NCBI RefSeq assembly: GCF_001936615.1
Contig: NZ_MLBF01000003.1
Span: forward strand, 62,001-126,000
Direction of reading: 5' to 3'
DNA length: 64,000 bases
Source: Desulfosporosinus metallidurans
Lineage (GTDB): Bacteria; Bacillota; Desulfitobacteriia; Desulfitobacteriales; Desulfitobacteriaceae
The notes beneath the pieces are model-generated. The model saw only the letters and a program-made list of their open reading frames with translations. It was not told where the DNA came from and made no database searches. Positions 39,501 to 48,839 of this stretch are shown one piece after another. Every line of letters begins with the position of its first letter. Within the stretch, counting starts at the first letter, position 1. Both the position numbers and the translations under genes were made by a program.

Positions 39501-39711
39501 CAACCGTCAAAGGTTCAATATAGACTCGGTTCGCCGTTTCCCGATCTGTCATAATCGTTGCGGGATTGGAATTGACGAGGATTACTTCTACCCCTTCTTC
39601 GCGCAGAGCCCTGCAGGCCTGTGTGCCTGCATAGTCAAACTCGGCTGCCTGCCCAATCACGATGGGGCCAGATCCGATCACTAGAACCTTTTTCCACTCT
39701 TTTTTGGGCAT
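36538..39711 (-). CDS. carB: Carbamoyl-phosphate synthase, large subunit
   Basis: 1057 residues in two homologous ATP-grasp halves. The first begins with [23 protein letters not shown] near residue 9 and the second with [23 protein letters not shown] near 555. A C-terminal MGS-like allosteric domain (about 930-1057) includes [13 protein letters not shown]. It makes carbamoyl phosphate from bicarbonate, ATP and ammonia supplied by CarA. The ATG has GAAAGGGGAG and is two bases from the carA stop codon. The end is followed by a CGA-rich string before pyrK. Confidence 0.97.
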   Translation of the reverse strand: MPKKEWKKVLVIGSGPIVIGQAAEFDYAGTQACRALREEGVEVILVNSNPATIMTDRETANRVYIEPLTVESVERIIERERPDGLIPTMGGQTGLNLAYQLAKRGVLERCEVTLMGTSLKSIDQAEDRESFRTLMQELGEPIPESKIVSEVEEALAFAQETGYPLIVRPAFTLGGTGGGIVRSAEEMVQIAASGLQASLIGQILVERSVAGWKEVEFEVLRDGIGNCITICHMENMDPVGIHTGDSIVVAPCQTLTDREVQMLRSSSRRIVNGLGIEGGCNVQFALHPSRMEYVVIEVNPRLSRSSALASKATGYPIAKVAAKIALGYALTELKNAVTGKTSACFEPALDYVVVKIPRWPFDKFSEADRRLGTQMKATGEVMGIGRNLETALLKAVRSLDIKVYGVRLPELEGLLDAELKTAYLKPDDRQLFVLAEALRRGRTVDSLAEETGWNRYFLVIINRLVENIALLEKAPWDQKMLLRAKRLGFADREIADLWKSTEDEVYRFRIEQGLCPVFKMVDTCAGEFEATTPYFYSSYDVEDEGEVHKRPKVVVLGSGPIRIGQGIEFDYCSVHAVIALRKAGYESIIINNNPETVSTDFDTADRLYFEPLTLEDVSAILDKEQPDGVVVQFGGQTAIGLASGLAGRGYRILGTSVEDIDRAEERGTFDRVLQELGAKRPRGGGATNMQQVQRVAQEIGFPLVVRPSYVLGGRAMDIVYEEKELETVVRRALSASSDQEIWMDQYLLGTEVEVDAISDGENVFIPGIMEHLERAGVHSGDSIAVYPPQTLDLNMQERIIALTESLARSLKIKGLLNIQYVIYQKDLFVLEVNPRSSRTVPFLSKVTGVPIIDWATQVILGRKWEEIKIPRGLWPTGDRVAVKAPVFSFSKLQRVEPSLGPEMKSTGEVMGMDRTYEKALFKALQGAGLSFTTYGSVFVTLADRDKAEGSALARRFAELGFRILATEGTTRYLKDEGLRVEKIAKLHDGSNEIIDGIRKQIIQYVVNTTTHGRVQESDGFAIRRAAVEHGIPCFTSLDTAAALLQVLESISPGLLPL

Positions 39712-39713
39712 TC

Positions 39714-40832
39714 CTATCTTCTCCCCTTTCTAGATAAACCACTCTCGACCAGTTCCTTGAACCTGTCGAAAATTTCAGCGTTCTCCTCCGGCCCTGGAGC
39801 GCCTTCCGGATGAAATTGCACGGATAAGATAGGATAGGTTAGGTGCTCCATCCCTTCAACGGTTCCATCATTAAGATTACGCAACGTCACTTCAAAACCT
39901 GAACCCTTTAAAGATTCTTCCTGCACAGCATACCCGTGGTTTTGGGACGTCATGGTAGCTTTTCCCGAACGCAAATCGATGACCGGATGGTTTCCCCCAC
40001 GATGCCCGTATGGTAGCTTGTAGGTTGCCCCACCCGCAGCTAAAGCCAAGAGTTGATGCCCTAAACAAATGCCCAGGACGGGTAACTTATCATACAGCCT
40101 GCGCACCGTAGCCACACATTCCAACAATTCGCCAGGATCTCCAGGACCATTGCTTAGAACCACTCCGCTGGGTCGCTGTCTGAGAATTTCTTCTGGGGTT
40201 GACCCAGCCGGGAACACCATGATTCTGAATCCTCTCTCCTGAAGGTTACGAATAATATTTCGTTTGACGCCAAAGTCGAGTACAGCGATTAACGGGCCTG
40301 AACCTGGTATCTCATAGGCTTCTTTGACCGTCGAGCGATAGACCCAATGTTCGCTTTTCTCCTTTGTTGCGTCATTTCCTTGGAAATTCGCCCAGAACTC
40401 CAGCGCCTCCTCCTGAGTTTGAACCAGTACGCCTGGTAATGTGCCGAATTGTCGTAAATACCTTGTCAAGGCCCGCGTATCCACGCCCTTTAATCCCTGT
40501 ACACCATATTGCTGGCAATAGTCCTCCAACGATCCCTCACCATGCAAACTCCCCTCTCCCTCGGAAAGCTCCCGCACAACAAGTCCCTGCAGACGAGTTT
40601 TAGCCGCTTCATTTTCTTCATGGTGCCAGCCATAATTTCCGATTTGCGGTTGAGTCAGGACGAGAATCTGCCCCGCATAGGACAAATCCGTGACCATTTC
40701 CTGATAGCCACTCATGGAGGTATTGAAGACCACTTCCTGCTCTGTCACTGCGTTCGAGCTCTTCAGCCAGGACCCAAATTCTTCCCCTTCAAAGGCCGTC
40801 CCATCCTTAAAAACGAGATAAGCCACCTTCAA
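39714..40832 (-). CDS. carA: Carbamoyl-phosphate synthase, small (glutaminase) subunit
   Basis: About 372 residues. It has an N-terminal CPSase domain ([17 protein letters not shown]) and a class I glutamine amidotransferase domain with the nucleophile cysteine in [15 protein letters not shown] near 256 and the His-Glu pair in [11 protein letters not shown] near 343. It releases ammonia for CarB. The start is uncertain: GAGAGG favours the TTG at 40832, but a GTG at 40835 or 40826 is possible, and the open frame reaches 40853. It lies between pyrC and carB. Confidence 0.94.
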   Translation of the reverse strand: MKVAYLVFKDGTAFEGEEFGSWLKSSNAVTEQEVVFNTSMSGYQEMVTDLSYAGQILVLTQPQIGNYGWHHEENEAAKTRLQGLVVRELSEGEGSLHGEGSLEDYCQQYGVQGLKGVDTRALTRYLRQFGTLPGVLVQTQEEALEFWANFQGNDATKEKSEHWVYRSTVKEAYEIPGSGPLIAVLDFGVKRNIIRNLQERGFRIMVFPAGSTPEEILRQRPSGVVLSNGPGDPGELLECVATVRRLYDKLPVLGICLGHQLLALAAGGATYKLPYGHRGGNHPVIDLRSGKATMTSQNHGYAVQEESLKGSGFEVTLRNLNDGTVEGMEHLTYPILSVQFHPEGAPGPEENAEIFDRFKELVESGLSRKGRR

Positions 40833-40885
40833 CACTTCCTCTCTATCTCTCAAATTCTATTTGCAAAGTCTCTCTACTGGTGTTT

Positions 40886-42196
40886 TTATTGTACTGTCCG
40901 ATTTCTCTGGACCAGTCTGCCTTCCACCCACACCATAACTGGAAAGCCATGTAGGGTTTTTCCCAAGAACGGGGTATTTCGTGCTTTCGAAACCAACTTG
41001 GCCGGGTCGATGACTTCCGAAAAATCCGGGTCAAAGAGCACCATATCTGCTGGCGATCCGGGTTTTAGAGTTCCCCCGAGCAAACCGAACCGTCGTGCCG
41101 GAGAAACGCTCCAGGCCTCGATCACCCGATCTAGGGATAAGCGTCCGGGCAACACCAAATTTTGCCACACTGCACTCAAGGCAGTTTCTAGGCTCGCAAT
41201 GCCAAACGGTGCCTCCGCAAAGGGTCGAGCTTTTTCCGCCTGGGTATGGGGAGCATGATCCGTCGCGATCATATCGAGGGTGCCATCACGAAGCCCTTCA
41301 ATAAGGGCCTCTCGGTCTTCTCGGGAACCCAAAGGAGGATTCACTTTAAGTACGGTATCCGTAAGTTTTATCTCTTCATCGCAAAAGATCAAATGGTGAG
41401 GATTCACTTCAGCCGTGACATCTACCCCACGGGCTTTAGCTCTACGAATCAAGTCGACACTCTCTGTGGTCGAAATATGGGCGAGATGAAGTTTTCCGCC
41501 TGTTTCCTCAGCCAGTAACAAATCCCGAGCTACAATCACGCTTTCTGCACTGGCTGGGATACCTCTTAAGCCCATCCGACCTGACGCCACCCCGCGGCGC
41601 ATCAGACCATCTCCGGCCAAGTCTTTATCCTCGCAATGACTAATAATTGGCAGCCCTGTCAGTTTGGCATATTCTAAAGCGAGCCTCATCACTTCTGCGC
41701 TTTGAATGTTTTTTCCGTCATCGGAAAAGGCCGCAGCTCCGCCCTCTTTCATATCTGCCATTTCGACCAGCTCGATCCCCTGCATCCCTTTGGTAACCGT
41801 CCCAATCGGCAATACATGGGCATACCCTGCACGTTCACCCTGCAAGCGTACAAATTCAACTAAAGCTCGATTGTCAATCACCGGTTGCGTGTTCGCCATG
41901 GCCAGAATGGTTGTAAATCCTCCGCGCACTGCAGCTCGTGAACCACTCAAAATATCCTCTTTGTCCTCTTGACCCGGTTCACGCAGATGAGTGTGGACAT
42001 CAATTAGCCCCGGAAAAAGGAACTTTCCTTGACCATCGATAGTTTCCACTGCTTCGCCCTGCGCTTTTTCTAAAACCTCAGCCTCTGTCATTGAGGAAGA
42101 GATTTCTAACACCTTCCCGCTCTTGATTAGAACATCGCGGGGAGAAGAAATCGTTTGACTCGGATCAATAACCCTTACCTCTTTAAGCCACCACAT
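40886..42196 (-). CDS. pyrC: Dihydroorotase (class I)
   Basis: 436 residues of the amidohydrolase superfamily. Metal ligands are in DVHTHLREPGQEDKEDI near 66, a histidine in SHCEDKDL near 190, HLAHISTTESV near 235 and the catalytic aspartate in ATDHAPHT near 311. It closes carbamoyl-aspartate to dihydroorotate. The ATG at 42196 lies in the last 14 bases of pyrB and has GGAGGAG, so translation is coupled. Confidence 0.96.
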   Translation of the reverse strand: MWWLKEVRVIDPSQTISSPRDVLIKSGKVLEISSSMTEAEVLEKAQGEAVETIDGQGKFLFPGLIDVHTHLREPGQEDKEDILSGSRAAVRGGFTTILAMANTQPVIDNRALVEFVRLQGERAGYAHVLPIGTVTKGMQGIELVEMADMKEGGAAAFSDDGKNIQSAEVMRLALEYAKLTGLPIISHCEDKDLAGDGLMRRGVASGRMGLRGIPASAESVIVARDLLLAEETGGKLHLAHISTTESVDLIRRAKARGVDVTAEVNPHHLIFCDEEIKLTDTVLKVNPPLGSREDREALIEGLRDGTLDMIATDHAPHTQAEKARPFAEAPFGIASLETALSAVWQNLVLPGRLSLDRVIEAWSVSPARRFGLLGGTLKPGSPADMVLFDPDFSEVIDPAKLVSKARNTPFLGKTLHGFPVMVWVEGRLVQRNRTVQ

Positions 42197-43118
42197 TGCT
42201 AGCTCCTCCTATCAGTAAATATATAAGAGCCATACGAATGGCTACCCCGTTCGTAACCTGCCTCTCAATTAAAGAGTCTACACCATCAGCCACATCATCC
42301 GAGATTTCTACACCCCGGTTCATCGGACCAGGGTGTAACACAATACTCTGTTTTCCTGTTTTCTTTAGACGTTCAGTCGTCAAACCATAGAGATGACTAT
42401 ACTCACGAAGGCTCGGGAATAGCCCACTTTTCTGCCGTTCAAGTTGGAGGCGAAGTGCCATCACGACATCTGCTCCCAGTAAAGCGCTGTCAAGATTATG
42501 AGACATTTTCACACCCAGCCCCTCCATCTCAACCGGAAGTAGAGTTGGAGGACCCACCAAAGTCACATTCACACCAAGTTTCTGAAGCCCCCAAGCATTG
42601 CTCCGAGCAACCCGAGAGTGCAAAACGTCCCCAACGATAACAACATTCTTGCCTTCTATGGCACCGAGACGCTCCTCCATCGTAAAAATGTCCAGTAAAG
42701 CTTGGGTTGGATGTTCATGCTGACCGTCTCCGGCATTAATGACCCCCGCATCCAGAATATCCGCCAAAAAGTTTGCAGAACCTGAACTGGGATGCCTAAG
42801 GATCACCAGATCAGCGCGCATCGCTTGGATCGTCTTGGCGGTGTCATACAAACTTTCCCCTTTACTCACACTACTCTGGGCAACTGCGATACTAGTCGTA
42901 TCGGCCCCCAAAACCTTTCCAGCCATTTCAAAGGAGGTTCGTGTTCGAGTACTTGCTTCATAGAAGAGATTAACCACGGATTTCCCTTTTAACGTGGGCA
43001 ACTTCTTAATCGGGCGCATTAATATTTCTTTCATTACTTTTGCAGTATGCAGAATCTGACGAATTTCCTCCACGCTCATATCTTCTATCGCTAGAATATC
43101 TTTACGCTGCCACTTCAT
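42183..43118 (-). CDS. pyrB: Aspartate carbamoyltransferase, catalytic subunit
   Basis: 311 residues. The carbamoyl-phosphate site FYEASTRTRTSFEMA is near 53, SSVSKGES near 83, HPTQALLD near 140 and HPGPMNRGVEI near 270. It condenses carbamoyl phosphate and aspartate. No pyrI regulatory subunit is present, as usual for Firmicutes. A GGGAGGG site precedes the ATG. The second PyrR attenuator lies in the gap upstream. Confidence 0.97.
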   Translation of the reverse strand: MKWQRKDILAIEDMSVEEIRQILHTAKVMKEILMRPIKKLPTLKGKSVVNLFYEASTRTRTSFEMAGKVLGADTTSIAVAQSSVSKGESLYDTAKTIQAMRADLVILRHPSSGSANFLADILDAGVINAGDGQHEHPTQALLDIFTMEERLGAIEGKNVVIVGDVLHSRVARSNAWGLQKLGVNVTLVGPPTLLPVEMEGLGVKMSHNLDSALLGADVVMALRLQLERQKSGLFPSLREYSHLYGLTTERLKKTGKQSIVLHPGPMNRGVEISDDVADGVDSLIERQVTNGVAIRMALIYLLIGGASNVVA

Positions 43119-43199
43119 AGTAACCCTCCCTAACTTCTTTCACTCTTATTATCTCTTATAATTTGTGCTTAAATCCCAAGTGTGCAAGTACGCAAGTAT

Positions 43200-43300
43200 G
43201 GGGACATTAAAAAAATCCTCGTCCCAAGAGGGAGAGGAGTTAAAATAGGCTTAAAACCTATATCCACTCGCCCCTTGACTATCTCTCTGGATAGCATTTA
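43200..43300 (-). promoter_or_regulatory. PyrR-dependent attenuator between pyrR and pyrB
   Basis: On the minus strand TATCCAGAGAGATA (43293-43280) has the PyrR-loop core UCCAGAGAG, with the outer consensus pair swapped for a matching T-A pair. A terminator follows: TCCTCTCCC pairs with GGGACGAGGA at 43238-43216, then seven Ts. The pyr operon can therefore stop before pyrB when UMP is high while pyrR is still made. Confidence 0.82.
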
Positions 43301-43334
43301 AAGGGTAAAGTCTCATTTTGTTCGTTTGTATTAT

Positions 43335-43898
<564 letters not shown>

Positions 43899-43954
43899 TC
43901 AACTATCTCCTTTCCCCCTATGGCTTATCCTTCGGTCCGCAGATTTGAAAGAAA

Positions 43955-44045
43955 TGTACAAAAAAACTGTCTGAATAGCAGACAGTCTCCCTAACTTCCG
44001 TCTGCCTTCCCAAGCCTCTCAGGACTTCATTAAAGGCCATAACAC
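43955..44045 (-). promoter_or_regulatory. PyrR-dependent attenuator leader of pyrR
   Basis: AGTCCTGAGAGGCT at 44026-44013 (minus strand) fits the PyrR-binding consensus at every position. The terminator ACTGTCTG/CAGACAGT at 43986-43967 is followed by seven Ts. PyrR thus controls its own operon. Repeated use of the same loop here, before pyrB and before the permease gene defines a small UMP regulon. Confidence 0.9.
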
Positions 44046-44053
44046 TTTCACTA

Positions 44054-44082
44054 AGTTTACTTCAGGATAGTCTAAAAGTCAA
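44054..44082 (-). promoter_or_regulatory. Probable promoter of the pyr operon
   Basis: TTGACT and TAAACT are 17 bases apart on the minus strand. The -35 box lies inside the last codons of rluD. Transcription from about 44046 would give a leader with the PyrR loop near its 5' end. Confidence 0.6.
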
Positions 44083-45091
44083 TGCAAGATGCCCCACTCC
44101 TCCTCAACTTTTCAATGAGGGCTGCAAATCTTTCGGGCACAGGGGCATCAAACTTCATCCATACCCCACTGCGCGGATGTTCAAATCCCAAATGTGCAGC
44201 ATGAAGCATTTGCCCTTGTAGGCCATACCTATTCTTTTTCGGCCCATACACGGGGTCCCCGAGAACTGGATGTTTGACATAGGCCATATGAACACGGATC
44301 TGATGAGTCCGACCAGTCTCTAAACGCACTTCCAGATAGGTACTCTCATTAAAACGTTCTAATACAGTATAATGCGAGACGGCAGATTTCGAATGAAGCA
44401 TCACCACGGCCATGCGCTTACGGTCCGATGGGTCTCGTCCAATGGGCGCGTCTACAGTCCCAGAAGGTTCGGATACCACCCCGTGGACTAACGCCAAATA
44501 TTTCCGATTCATAGTATGCTCTTTAAGTTGAGCAGCGAGCCCTTGATGGGCGACATCATTCTTAGCCACCACCAAAATCCCCGATGTATCTTTGTCAATA
44601 CGATGTACAATCCCTGGACGTAATACCCCGTTAATACCCGAAAGATTATGACAATGATATAACAAGGCATTAACCAGGGTTCCCGACCATGCCCCCGGTG
44701 CCGGATGAACTACCATACCCTGGGGTTTATTCACAACCAAAACATCTTCATCCTCATACAGAATCTCGATCGGGATATTTTCCGGTTCGGCCGTTGACTT
44801 GCTTGCAGAAGGAAGCTCCACTTCAATCTTGTCACCCAGGCGCACCCTATAATTCGCTTTTTTGGCTGAGCCATTAACTTTTATACATTCTTGAGCAATG
44901 ATTCCTTGAACAAAAGACCTGCTCTTTCCCAGAACATCAGTCACCCCAACGTCTAGGCGAATTCCTTCGGGAAGTTCAAACGTCTCCTTTTCAGACGATA
45001 GATCAACACCTACAAACGAATTTCTCTCATCAAAAACTTGTTCGTCTAATTCAAGATCCTCCAGAGCTACTTCATTTAGTATTTCGTCCAT
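44072..45091 (-). CDS. rluD: RluD-family 23S rRNA pseudouridine synthase
   Basis: 339 residues. After an acidic N-terminal extension of about 45 residues come an S4 RNA-binding domain (RLDVGVTDVLGKSRSFVQ near 45) and the synthase domain with the catalytic aspartate in HRIDKDTSGILVVAKND near 160, then GRTHQIRVHM near 255. It converts uridines in 23S rRNA helix 69 to pseudouridine; the exact target is inferred from family. The extension is longer than usual, and a later start is possible, but GGCGGGG before 45091 supports the full length. lspA lies 28 bases upstream, a common Firmicute pairing. Confidence 0.92.
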   Translation of the reverse strand: MDEILNEVALEDLELDEQVFDERNSFVGVDLSSEKETFELPEGIRLDVGVTDVLGKSRSFVQGIIAQECIKVNGSAKKANYRVRLGDKIEVELPSASKSTAEPENIPIEILYEDEDVLVVNKPQGMVVHPAPGAWSGTLVNALLYHCHNLSGINGVLRPGIVHRIDKDTSGILVVAKNDVAHQGLAAQLKEHTMNRKYLALVHGVVSEPSGTVDAPIGRDPSDRKRMAVVMLHSKSAVSHYTVLERFNESTYLEVRLETGRTHQIRVHMAYVKHPVLGDPVYGPKKNRYGLQGQMLHAAHLGFEHPRSGVWMKFDAPVPERFAALIEKLRRSGASCIDF

Positions 45092-45119
45092 TCACTTACC
45101 CCGCCAATTCTTCAACCGT

Positions 45120-45584
45120 TTATTTTTCTGATACAGATTTAGCTTGAGCCTTTTCTTGCTGATATAAGTTGAAAATAAGTAATCCTACGCCTACAACTAT
45201 CATACTATCCGCAAAATTGAAGACAAACGGCCAGATCTGGAAATCCAGATAATCCACCACACGCCCAATAACGAGTCTATCATACAAGTTTCCTAGTGCC
45301 CCGCCTCCTATCATTCCTAAAGACAGACGCATAAGCACTTCACTGCGTGGAATACGAAACTGTCCATATATTACCCCGCCAACCACTATCAACGCGGTAA
45401 CGACAAAAATCCAGGTCCGACCGGCCATCAAGCCGAATGCCGCGCCTGGATTTAAAACAAACGTCAGATGAAATACTTTGGGGATGACTATCAGTGTCTC
45501 ACCCGGAATAAAGTGCGTTTGAACCAACACTTTGAATAAGCGATCAAGAATCCACACCCCGATCATAGCAAGCCAAACCACCAC
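45120..45584 (-). CDS. lspA: Lipoprotein signal peptidase (signal peptidase II)
   Basis: 154 residues from a GTG at 45584. Four membrane spans; the catalytic aspartates lie in GNLYDRLVIGRVVDYLDF and FNFADSMIVVG, and LNPGAAFGL is the family's asparagine motif. It cleaves signal peptides of prolipoproteins at the membrane. The frame extends to 45650 and includes an ATG at 45614, but only the GTG has a strong site (GGGGAGG, eight bases away) and it gives the usual family length. Confidence 0.93.
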   Translation of the reverse strand: MVVWLAMIGVWILDRLFKVLVQTHFIPGETLIVIPKVFHLTFVLNPGAAFGLMAGRTWIFVVTALIVVGGVIYGQFRIPRSEVLMRLSLGMIGGGALGNLYDRLVIGRVVDYLDFQIWPFVFNFADSMIVVGVGLLIFNLYQQEKAQAKSVSEK

Positions 45585-45742
45585 CTGACTAACCTCCCCT
45601 GCTCTTTTCCTCATCTTAACACAGGGCACGAAGCAGGGCAAACTATTCATTTTTTAAACACTGTCTAGCATCAATTTCCAGGCCAGACCTCCCTGCTGGC
45701 TCAGCACCAGCAAGAATGACAATAAGGGTGGTGTGGTGCCAA

Positions 45743-45788
45743 GCGAATAGCAATGGAGCGTGTGTGAACAGACTAAGACACTTCCTCC
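45743..45788 (+). repeat. Intergenic repeat family 2, copy 2
   Basis: GCGAATAGCAATGGAGCGTG and the following GTGAACAGACTAAGACACTT align with the copy at 13823-13866. Upstream is a GCTGG/CCAGC hairpin. The segment lies between the DksA-like gene and lspA, in a 240-base gap without a gene. A shorter, weaker match (CCACTTCCTCCCCC) occurs at about 47958. Confidence 0.5.
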
Positions 45789-45825
45789 CCCGATGAACGA
45801 AGCAGAAGAACCGTCCCCGTGCTTC

Positions 45826-46485
45826 CTACTTGCTATAGTGAATTGTATTCCCCCGTCCTTCCGGTTCCCTTTCAGTTTCAAGGGTTTCAATATATTGTAC
45901 TGCCCCAATCACTTCATCTGCATCTTCGTATACGTCATTTGGATCCGAGACATCTCTATTTGTCCCTAAATCTTGAGCAGTATCTGAGGTTCCATAACGG
46001 GCCACTGCCTGCCAAGAATCTTCACCATCAAATTCTACCCGATCCGTGCCATCGTTGAAAGTTCTTGAAAAGGGGCGATTCAAAATTTCGTTCTCTACCG
46101 GTTCGCGATGTAACGAGTGTTGCTCTTCCTTCTCCTCCTCGCGACTGCATTCAGTGCATACGGTAGTGTAGGGCAAGGCTTCGAGTCGTTCAAAGGGGAT
46201 TTCGCGCCCACAATGTTCACATATACCATATTCTCCCTTTTTGGAGCGTTCCAATGCAGCGTCAATCGCTTCAACTCTGTGGAGCAGACGATCATGTTCA
46301 GCGACATCCTGAGACCGCTGATAAACCTCTGTGCCAATATCTGCAGGATGATTGTCTAAAACTGACAATTCACCCAAGGACTCTCTCATATCTCCATTAA
46401 TAAGCTCAGTCGCGGTTTCGATCGAATCTTTTCTCTCTTCGCGGAGAGTATCGATTAGTTTAGTGTAACTCATCTGTTCTTTCAT
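45826..46485 (-). CDS. TraR/DksA-type zinc-finger protein (YteA family)
   Basis: 219 residues. A helical N-terminal half (about 1-85) leads to a C4 zinc finger, CEHCGREIPFERLEA and CTECSRE, at about 90-115. A charged tail follows, ending in an ETERE-rich stretch, as in YteA-type sporulation proteins of Bacillus. DksA-like proteins bind RNA polymerase through its secondary channel; for the Gram-positive branch this is not demonstrated. AGGAGG precedes the ATG. It starts 21 bases after the DUF5665 gene. Confidence 0.87.
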   Translation of the reverse strand: MKEQMSYTKLIDTLREERKDSIETATELINGDMRESLGELSVLDNHPADIGTEVYQRSQDVAEHDRLLHRVEAIDAALERSKKGEYGICEHCGREIPFERLEALPYTTVCTECSREEEKEEQHSLHREPVENEILNRPFSRTFNDGTDRVEFDGEDSWQAVARYGTSDTAQDLGTNRDVSDPNDVYEDADEVIGAVQYIETLETEREPEGRGNTIHYSK

Positions 46486-46506
46486 AAACTCGCCCTCCTA
46501 TCGTAT

Positions 46507-46857
46507 CTAAGGCTGTTGAACGTACTTACTCAGTTCTGCAATAAACCCTCCAATGACCGGTAAATTCAGCACAACTATTCGTTTTAATAGGAAATAAGCG
46601 ACTCCTGCAAGAGCCCCAGCTCCTAAGGCCGTTCCCAGCCCCCGCACAAGACCGGTAAGGAAATTATACCAAAGTAGACGTCCTGGACGATTCAGATACG
46701 CGATGTATTCAGCCAATCTCATCTTTTCTAGAGTCTCTGCCAATAATGTGACCTGATGCCTTAGGTCGATCCACTCCTGAACTTTCAAGGAAATGGTTTT
46801 TTCGGCACTCGCAGACTGAAATGTTATGACTTTATCTTGTTCATCAGAAGCGGTCAC
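46507..46857 (-). CDS. DUF5665-family small membrane protein
   Basis: About 116 residues. A polar N-terminal part with a likely coiled coil (about 25-55, VQEWIDLRHQVTLLAETLEKM) is followed by an amphipathic YIAYLNRPGRLLWYNFLTG segment and two hydrophobic stretches (about 68-85 and 90-108). The pattern matches DUF5665. Function unknown. A GTG at 46857 fits the ACGAGG site better than the GTG at 46866. It lies upstream of the DksA-like gene, and the two are probably co-transcribed. Confidence 0.75.
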   Translation of the reverse strand: MTASDEQDKVITFQSASAEKTISLKVQEWIDLRHQVTLLAETLEKMRLAEYIAYLNRPGRLLWYNFLTGLVRGLGTALGAGALAGVAYFLLKRIVVLNLPVIGGFIAELSKYVQQP

Positions 46858-46974
46858 CTTATTCACCTCGTATTAAAACTCCATTTCAGTGTTCCCATCA
46901 GTTGTAGAATTTACACTGTAATTTAACAAAAATCTCGACTTATTCCTTCCACGTCATCAGAAGGCCGAATGCCC

Positions 46975-47066
46975 ATAAAGAAAACTTGGCTAACGCCAAG
47001 CCTTGGCGAAGGCGGTCGCCCTAGTTGCACTTATGCCACCCGAAACTTATACTTTCTGACTGGTAT
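46975..47066 (+). repeat. Intergenic repeat family 1, copy B
   Basis: It starts with ATAAAGAAAACTTGGCT and ends with TGCACTTATGCCACCCGAAA followed by CTTATACTTTC. The inner part holds CTTGGC/GCCAAG and GGCG/CGCC pairings. It occupies part of the 311-base gap between pduL and the DUF5665 gene. The gap also holds the pduL terminator and, near 46858-46970, nothing I recognise. Confidence 0.7.
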
Positions 47067-47069
47067 AAA

Positions 47070-47105
47070 AAAGAAAAGAGCCTTCGCGCAACCCGCGAAA
47101 GCCCT
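47070..47105 (-). terminator. Intrinsic terminator after pduL
   Basis: GGGCTTTCGCG pairs with a near-complementary CGCGAAGGCTC and is followed by TTTTCTTTTTT on the minus strand. It lies 63 bases past the pduL stop and next to repeat copy B. Confidence 0.8.
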
Positions 47106-47168
47106 TAATTCTCTTTAAATCATCATTTATGAAGATTCCTTCACCCCAATAGGTAAAAAATAAATTCC

Positions 47169-47747
47169 TCAATCTGTTGAGACTTCAAGTTGCTGGCCAT
47201 TTTTCAAACCAAAAGCGTTTCCTTCATCCGTATCAAGATGCAGATCTAATTCATAATTAGAGTTAACTCTAACCAGTACATGGTCCAGGCTACCTCCCCT
47301 TGGACCTGGGACTGCGACTCGGACATGATCCCCATCCTTCAAGGAATACTCTGCAGCTTCTTCTGGAGTCATATGAATATGTCGAGCGGCAACAATCACC
47401 CCTTGATCCAAGTGAACGCGCCCCTTCGGACCCTCAACATCCACTCCTGGGGTTTCCTCTAGCTTTCCTGAATCTCGAACAGGTGGTTTCACCCCTATTT
47501 TGAAGGTGTCCGTTGCAGAAAGCTCCACTTGCGAAGCTTTCCTTGCAGGTCCCAAAATTCGAACACCTGGCATCGTACCTTTAGGTCCGATAAGCGTTAC
47601 TGTCTCTTCACAAGCAAACTGGCCCGGCTGACTGAGGTCTTTAGTTTTGGTCAAAGTGTATCCGGGCCCAAAAAGAGCTTCAATATGTTCTTGGGACAAA
47701 TGAATGTGTCGGTTCGAAATTCCTACGGAAACTTTAAAACTTGCCAT
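47169..47747 (-). CDS. pduL: Phosphate propanoyltransferase (PduL-type phosphotransacylase)
   Basis: 192 residues from the ATG at 47747, the usual family length. The two metal-binding histidine motifs are visible: VSVGISNRHIHLSQEHIE near residues 5-22 and VIVAARHIHMTPEEAAE near 115-131. The enzyme swaps CoA and phosphate on propionyl or acetyl groups. No N-terminal microcompartment-targeting helix and no shell genes are present, so it is probably a housekeeping phosphotransacetylase. The frame is open to 47921, but that extension is made of repeat copy C and does not look like protein. Confidence 0.9.
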   Translation of the reverse strand: MASFKVSVGISNRHIHLSQEHIEALFGPGYTLTKTKDLSQPGQFACEETVTLIGPKGTMPGVRILGPARKASQVELSATDTFKIGVKPPVRDSGKLEETPGVDVEGPKGRVHLDQGVIVAARHIHMTPEEAAEYSLKDGDHVRVAVPGPRGGSLDHVLVRVNSNYELDLHLDTDEGNAFGLKNGQQLEVSTD

Positions 47748-47790
47748 GATTTCATCAACCTCCCTATTCGATAGTATACTACCGAACAAA

Positions 47791-47872
47791 ATAAAGAAAA
47801 CTTGACTTGTGCGCCAAGCGTTCACTTTGTCTGCACCCTGTGCCACCCGAAACTTATACTTTCTGTTTGGTA
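47791..47872 (+). repeat. Intergenic repeat family 1, copy C
   Basis: ATAAAGAAAACTTGACT opens the element and TGCCACCCGAAACTTATACT followed by TTC ends it. It is the shortest of three copies and lies upstream of pduL between pduL and comB, on the plus strand like copy B. Both flank pduL. Confidence 0.7.
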
Positions 47873-47977
47873 CAAACAATGCGTTGCTTGTAGTATACTC
47901 CATTTCGTCGAAAAACGACATTAATTTTGTCCTTTTTTACAAATAATTATGGGCAAAGCCACTTCCTCCCCCATCGT

Positions 47978-48727
47978 TTATCCCTTCGTCAACCAAACAA
48001 TTTCTCCCTCTTCAAGGACTGGGATAATTGGCAAAATATTCGGGGTGGAACAATAAACCAAATCACGTTCGAGGCCTAGAGACATGAGCCTTTGTCCGTG
48101 AGCCGAGTTGCGAATCATATCTACAAGCTGATTTTCTGAACTGCGATATAAAATTCGTGCTGCTTCTCCTAAATCATTGAGAACAACATTGGTACCTAAA
48201 GCTTCGATCATCATTCCCGCGCAAAGCGTATCTGGAAGATCAAACCGTTCTTCTGTACCCGCACAAAACACAACAATCCCTTGAAATTTACAGTCAGTTT
48301 GAAATTGACGTAAGATAGCCAACACGATACTCTGCATATTTAAAAAAGAAGCCATCCAGATCAAAGGCGCTGCGCTTGCATCTCGTATTGCCCTTGTACC
48401 GTTGGTCGTCGTCATAACAATTCTTTTGCCACCCACTTTTTCCGGAACATAATCAAAGGGTGAATTGCCTAGATCAAACCCTTCTATTGGCAGCGCATGG
48501 CGCTCGCCCCCCAATAATGATCCAGGAAGGGTTAAACGTTTTTCCAAAGCTTCCTCAGGCGTAAGCGCCGGAATAATGGCCTGACACCCATTGGCCAATG
48601 CTGTTACCATAGTACTTGTGGCTCTCAAAACATCAATCACAATGACTAATTTATCTTCAAGGTAAGGTATTCGCGGTGATCCCGCACTCGGTAGTACTTC
48701 AATTTGTATGTGATTACCCCCATCCAT
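47978..48727 (-). CDS. comB: 2-phosphosulfolactate phosphatase family protein (ComB-like)
   Basis: 249 residues. ComB signatures: VIVIDVLRATSTMVTALANG near residue 29 and IVMTTTNGTRAI near 102, with GAERF-type AGTEERFDLPDTL near 160. The family removes phosphate from phosphosulfolactate. In archaea this serves coenzyme M synthesis, and in bacilli sulfolactate in spores. No comA or comC homologue is in the window, so the product's fate is unknown. The start ATG at 48727 has only a poor ribosome site. Confidence 0.88.
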   Translation of the reverse strand: MDGGNHIQIEVLPSAGSPRIPYLEDKLVIVIDVLRATSTMVTALANGCQAIIPALTPEEALEKRLTLPGSLLGGERHALPIEGFDLGNSPFDYVPEKVGGKRIVMTTTNGTRAIRDASAAPLIWMASFLNMQSIVLAILRQFQTDCKFQGIVVFCAGTEERFDLPDTLCAGMMIEALGTNVVLNDLGEAARILYRSSENQLVDMIRNSAHGQRLMSLGLERDLVYCSTPNILPIIPVLEEGEIVWLTKG

Positions 48728-48839
48728 CGTACTCTAAAAGCATTACCCATAGTTCTACACCTAGAAATTCCCCTTTTACCCTTAAGATTCAACTTTTTAT
48801 CTAGAAGTCCTGCAAGTTGTTCAAAAAATTACAATCTTC

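Noticed and set aside
45654-45908. Open frame of 84 codons on the minus strand upstream of lspA
   Set aside because: It overlaps the DksA-like gene and repeat family 2, without a ribosome site; it is probably a shadow.
47748-47921. N-terminal extension of PduL by 58 residues
   Set aside because: The extension is a translation of repeat copy C and is not like any PduL targeting peptide; the internal ATG gives the family length.
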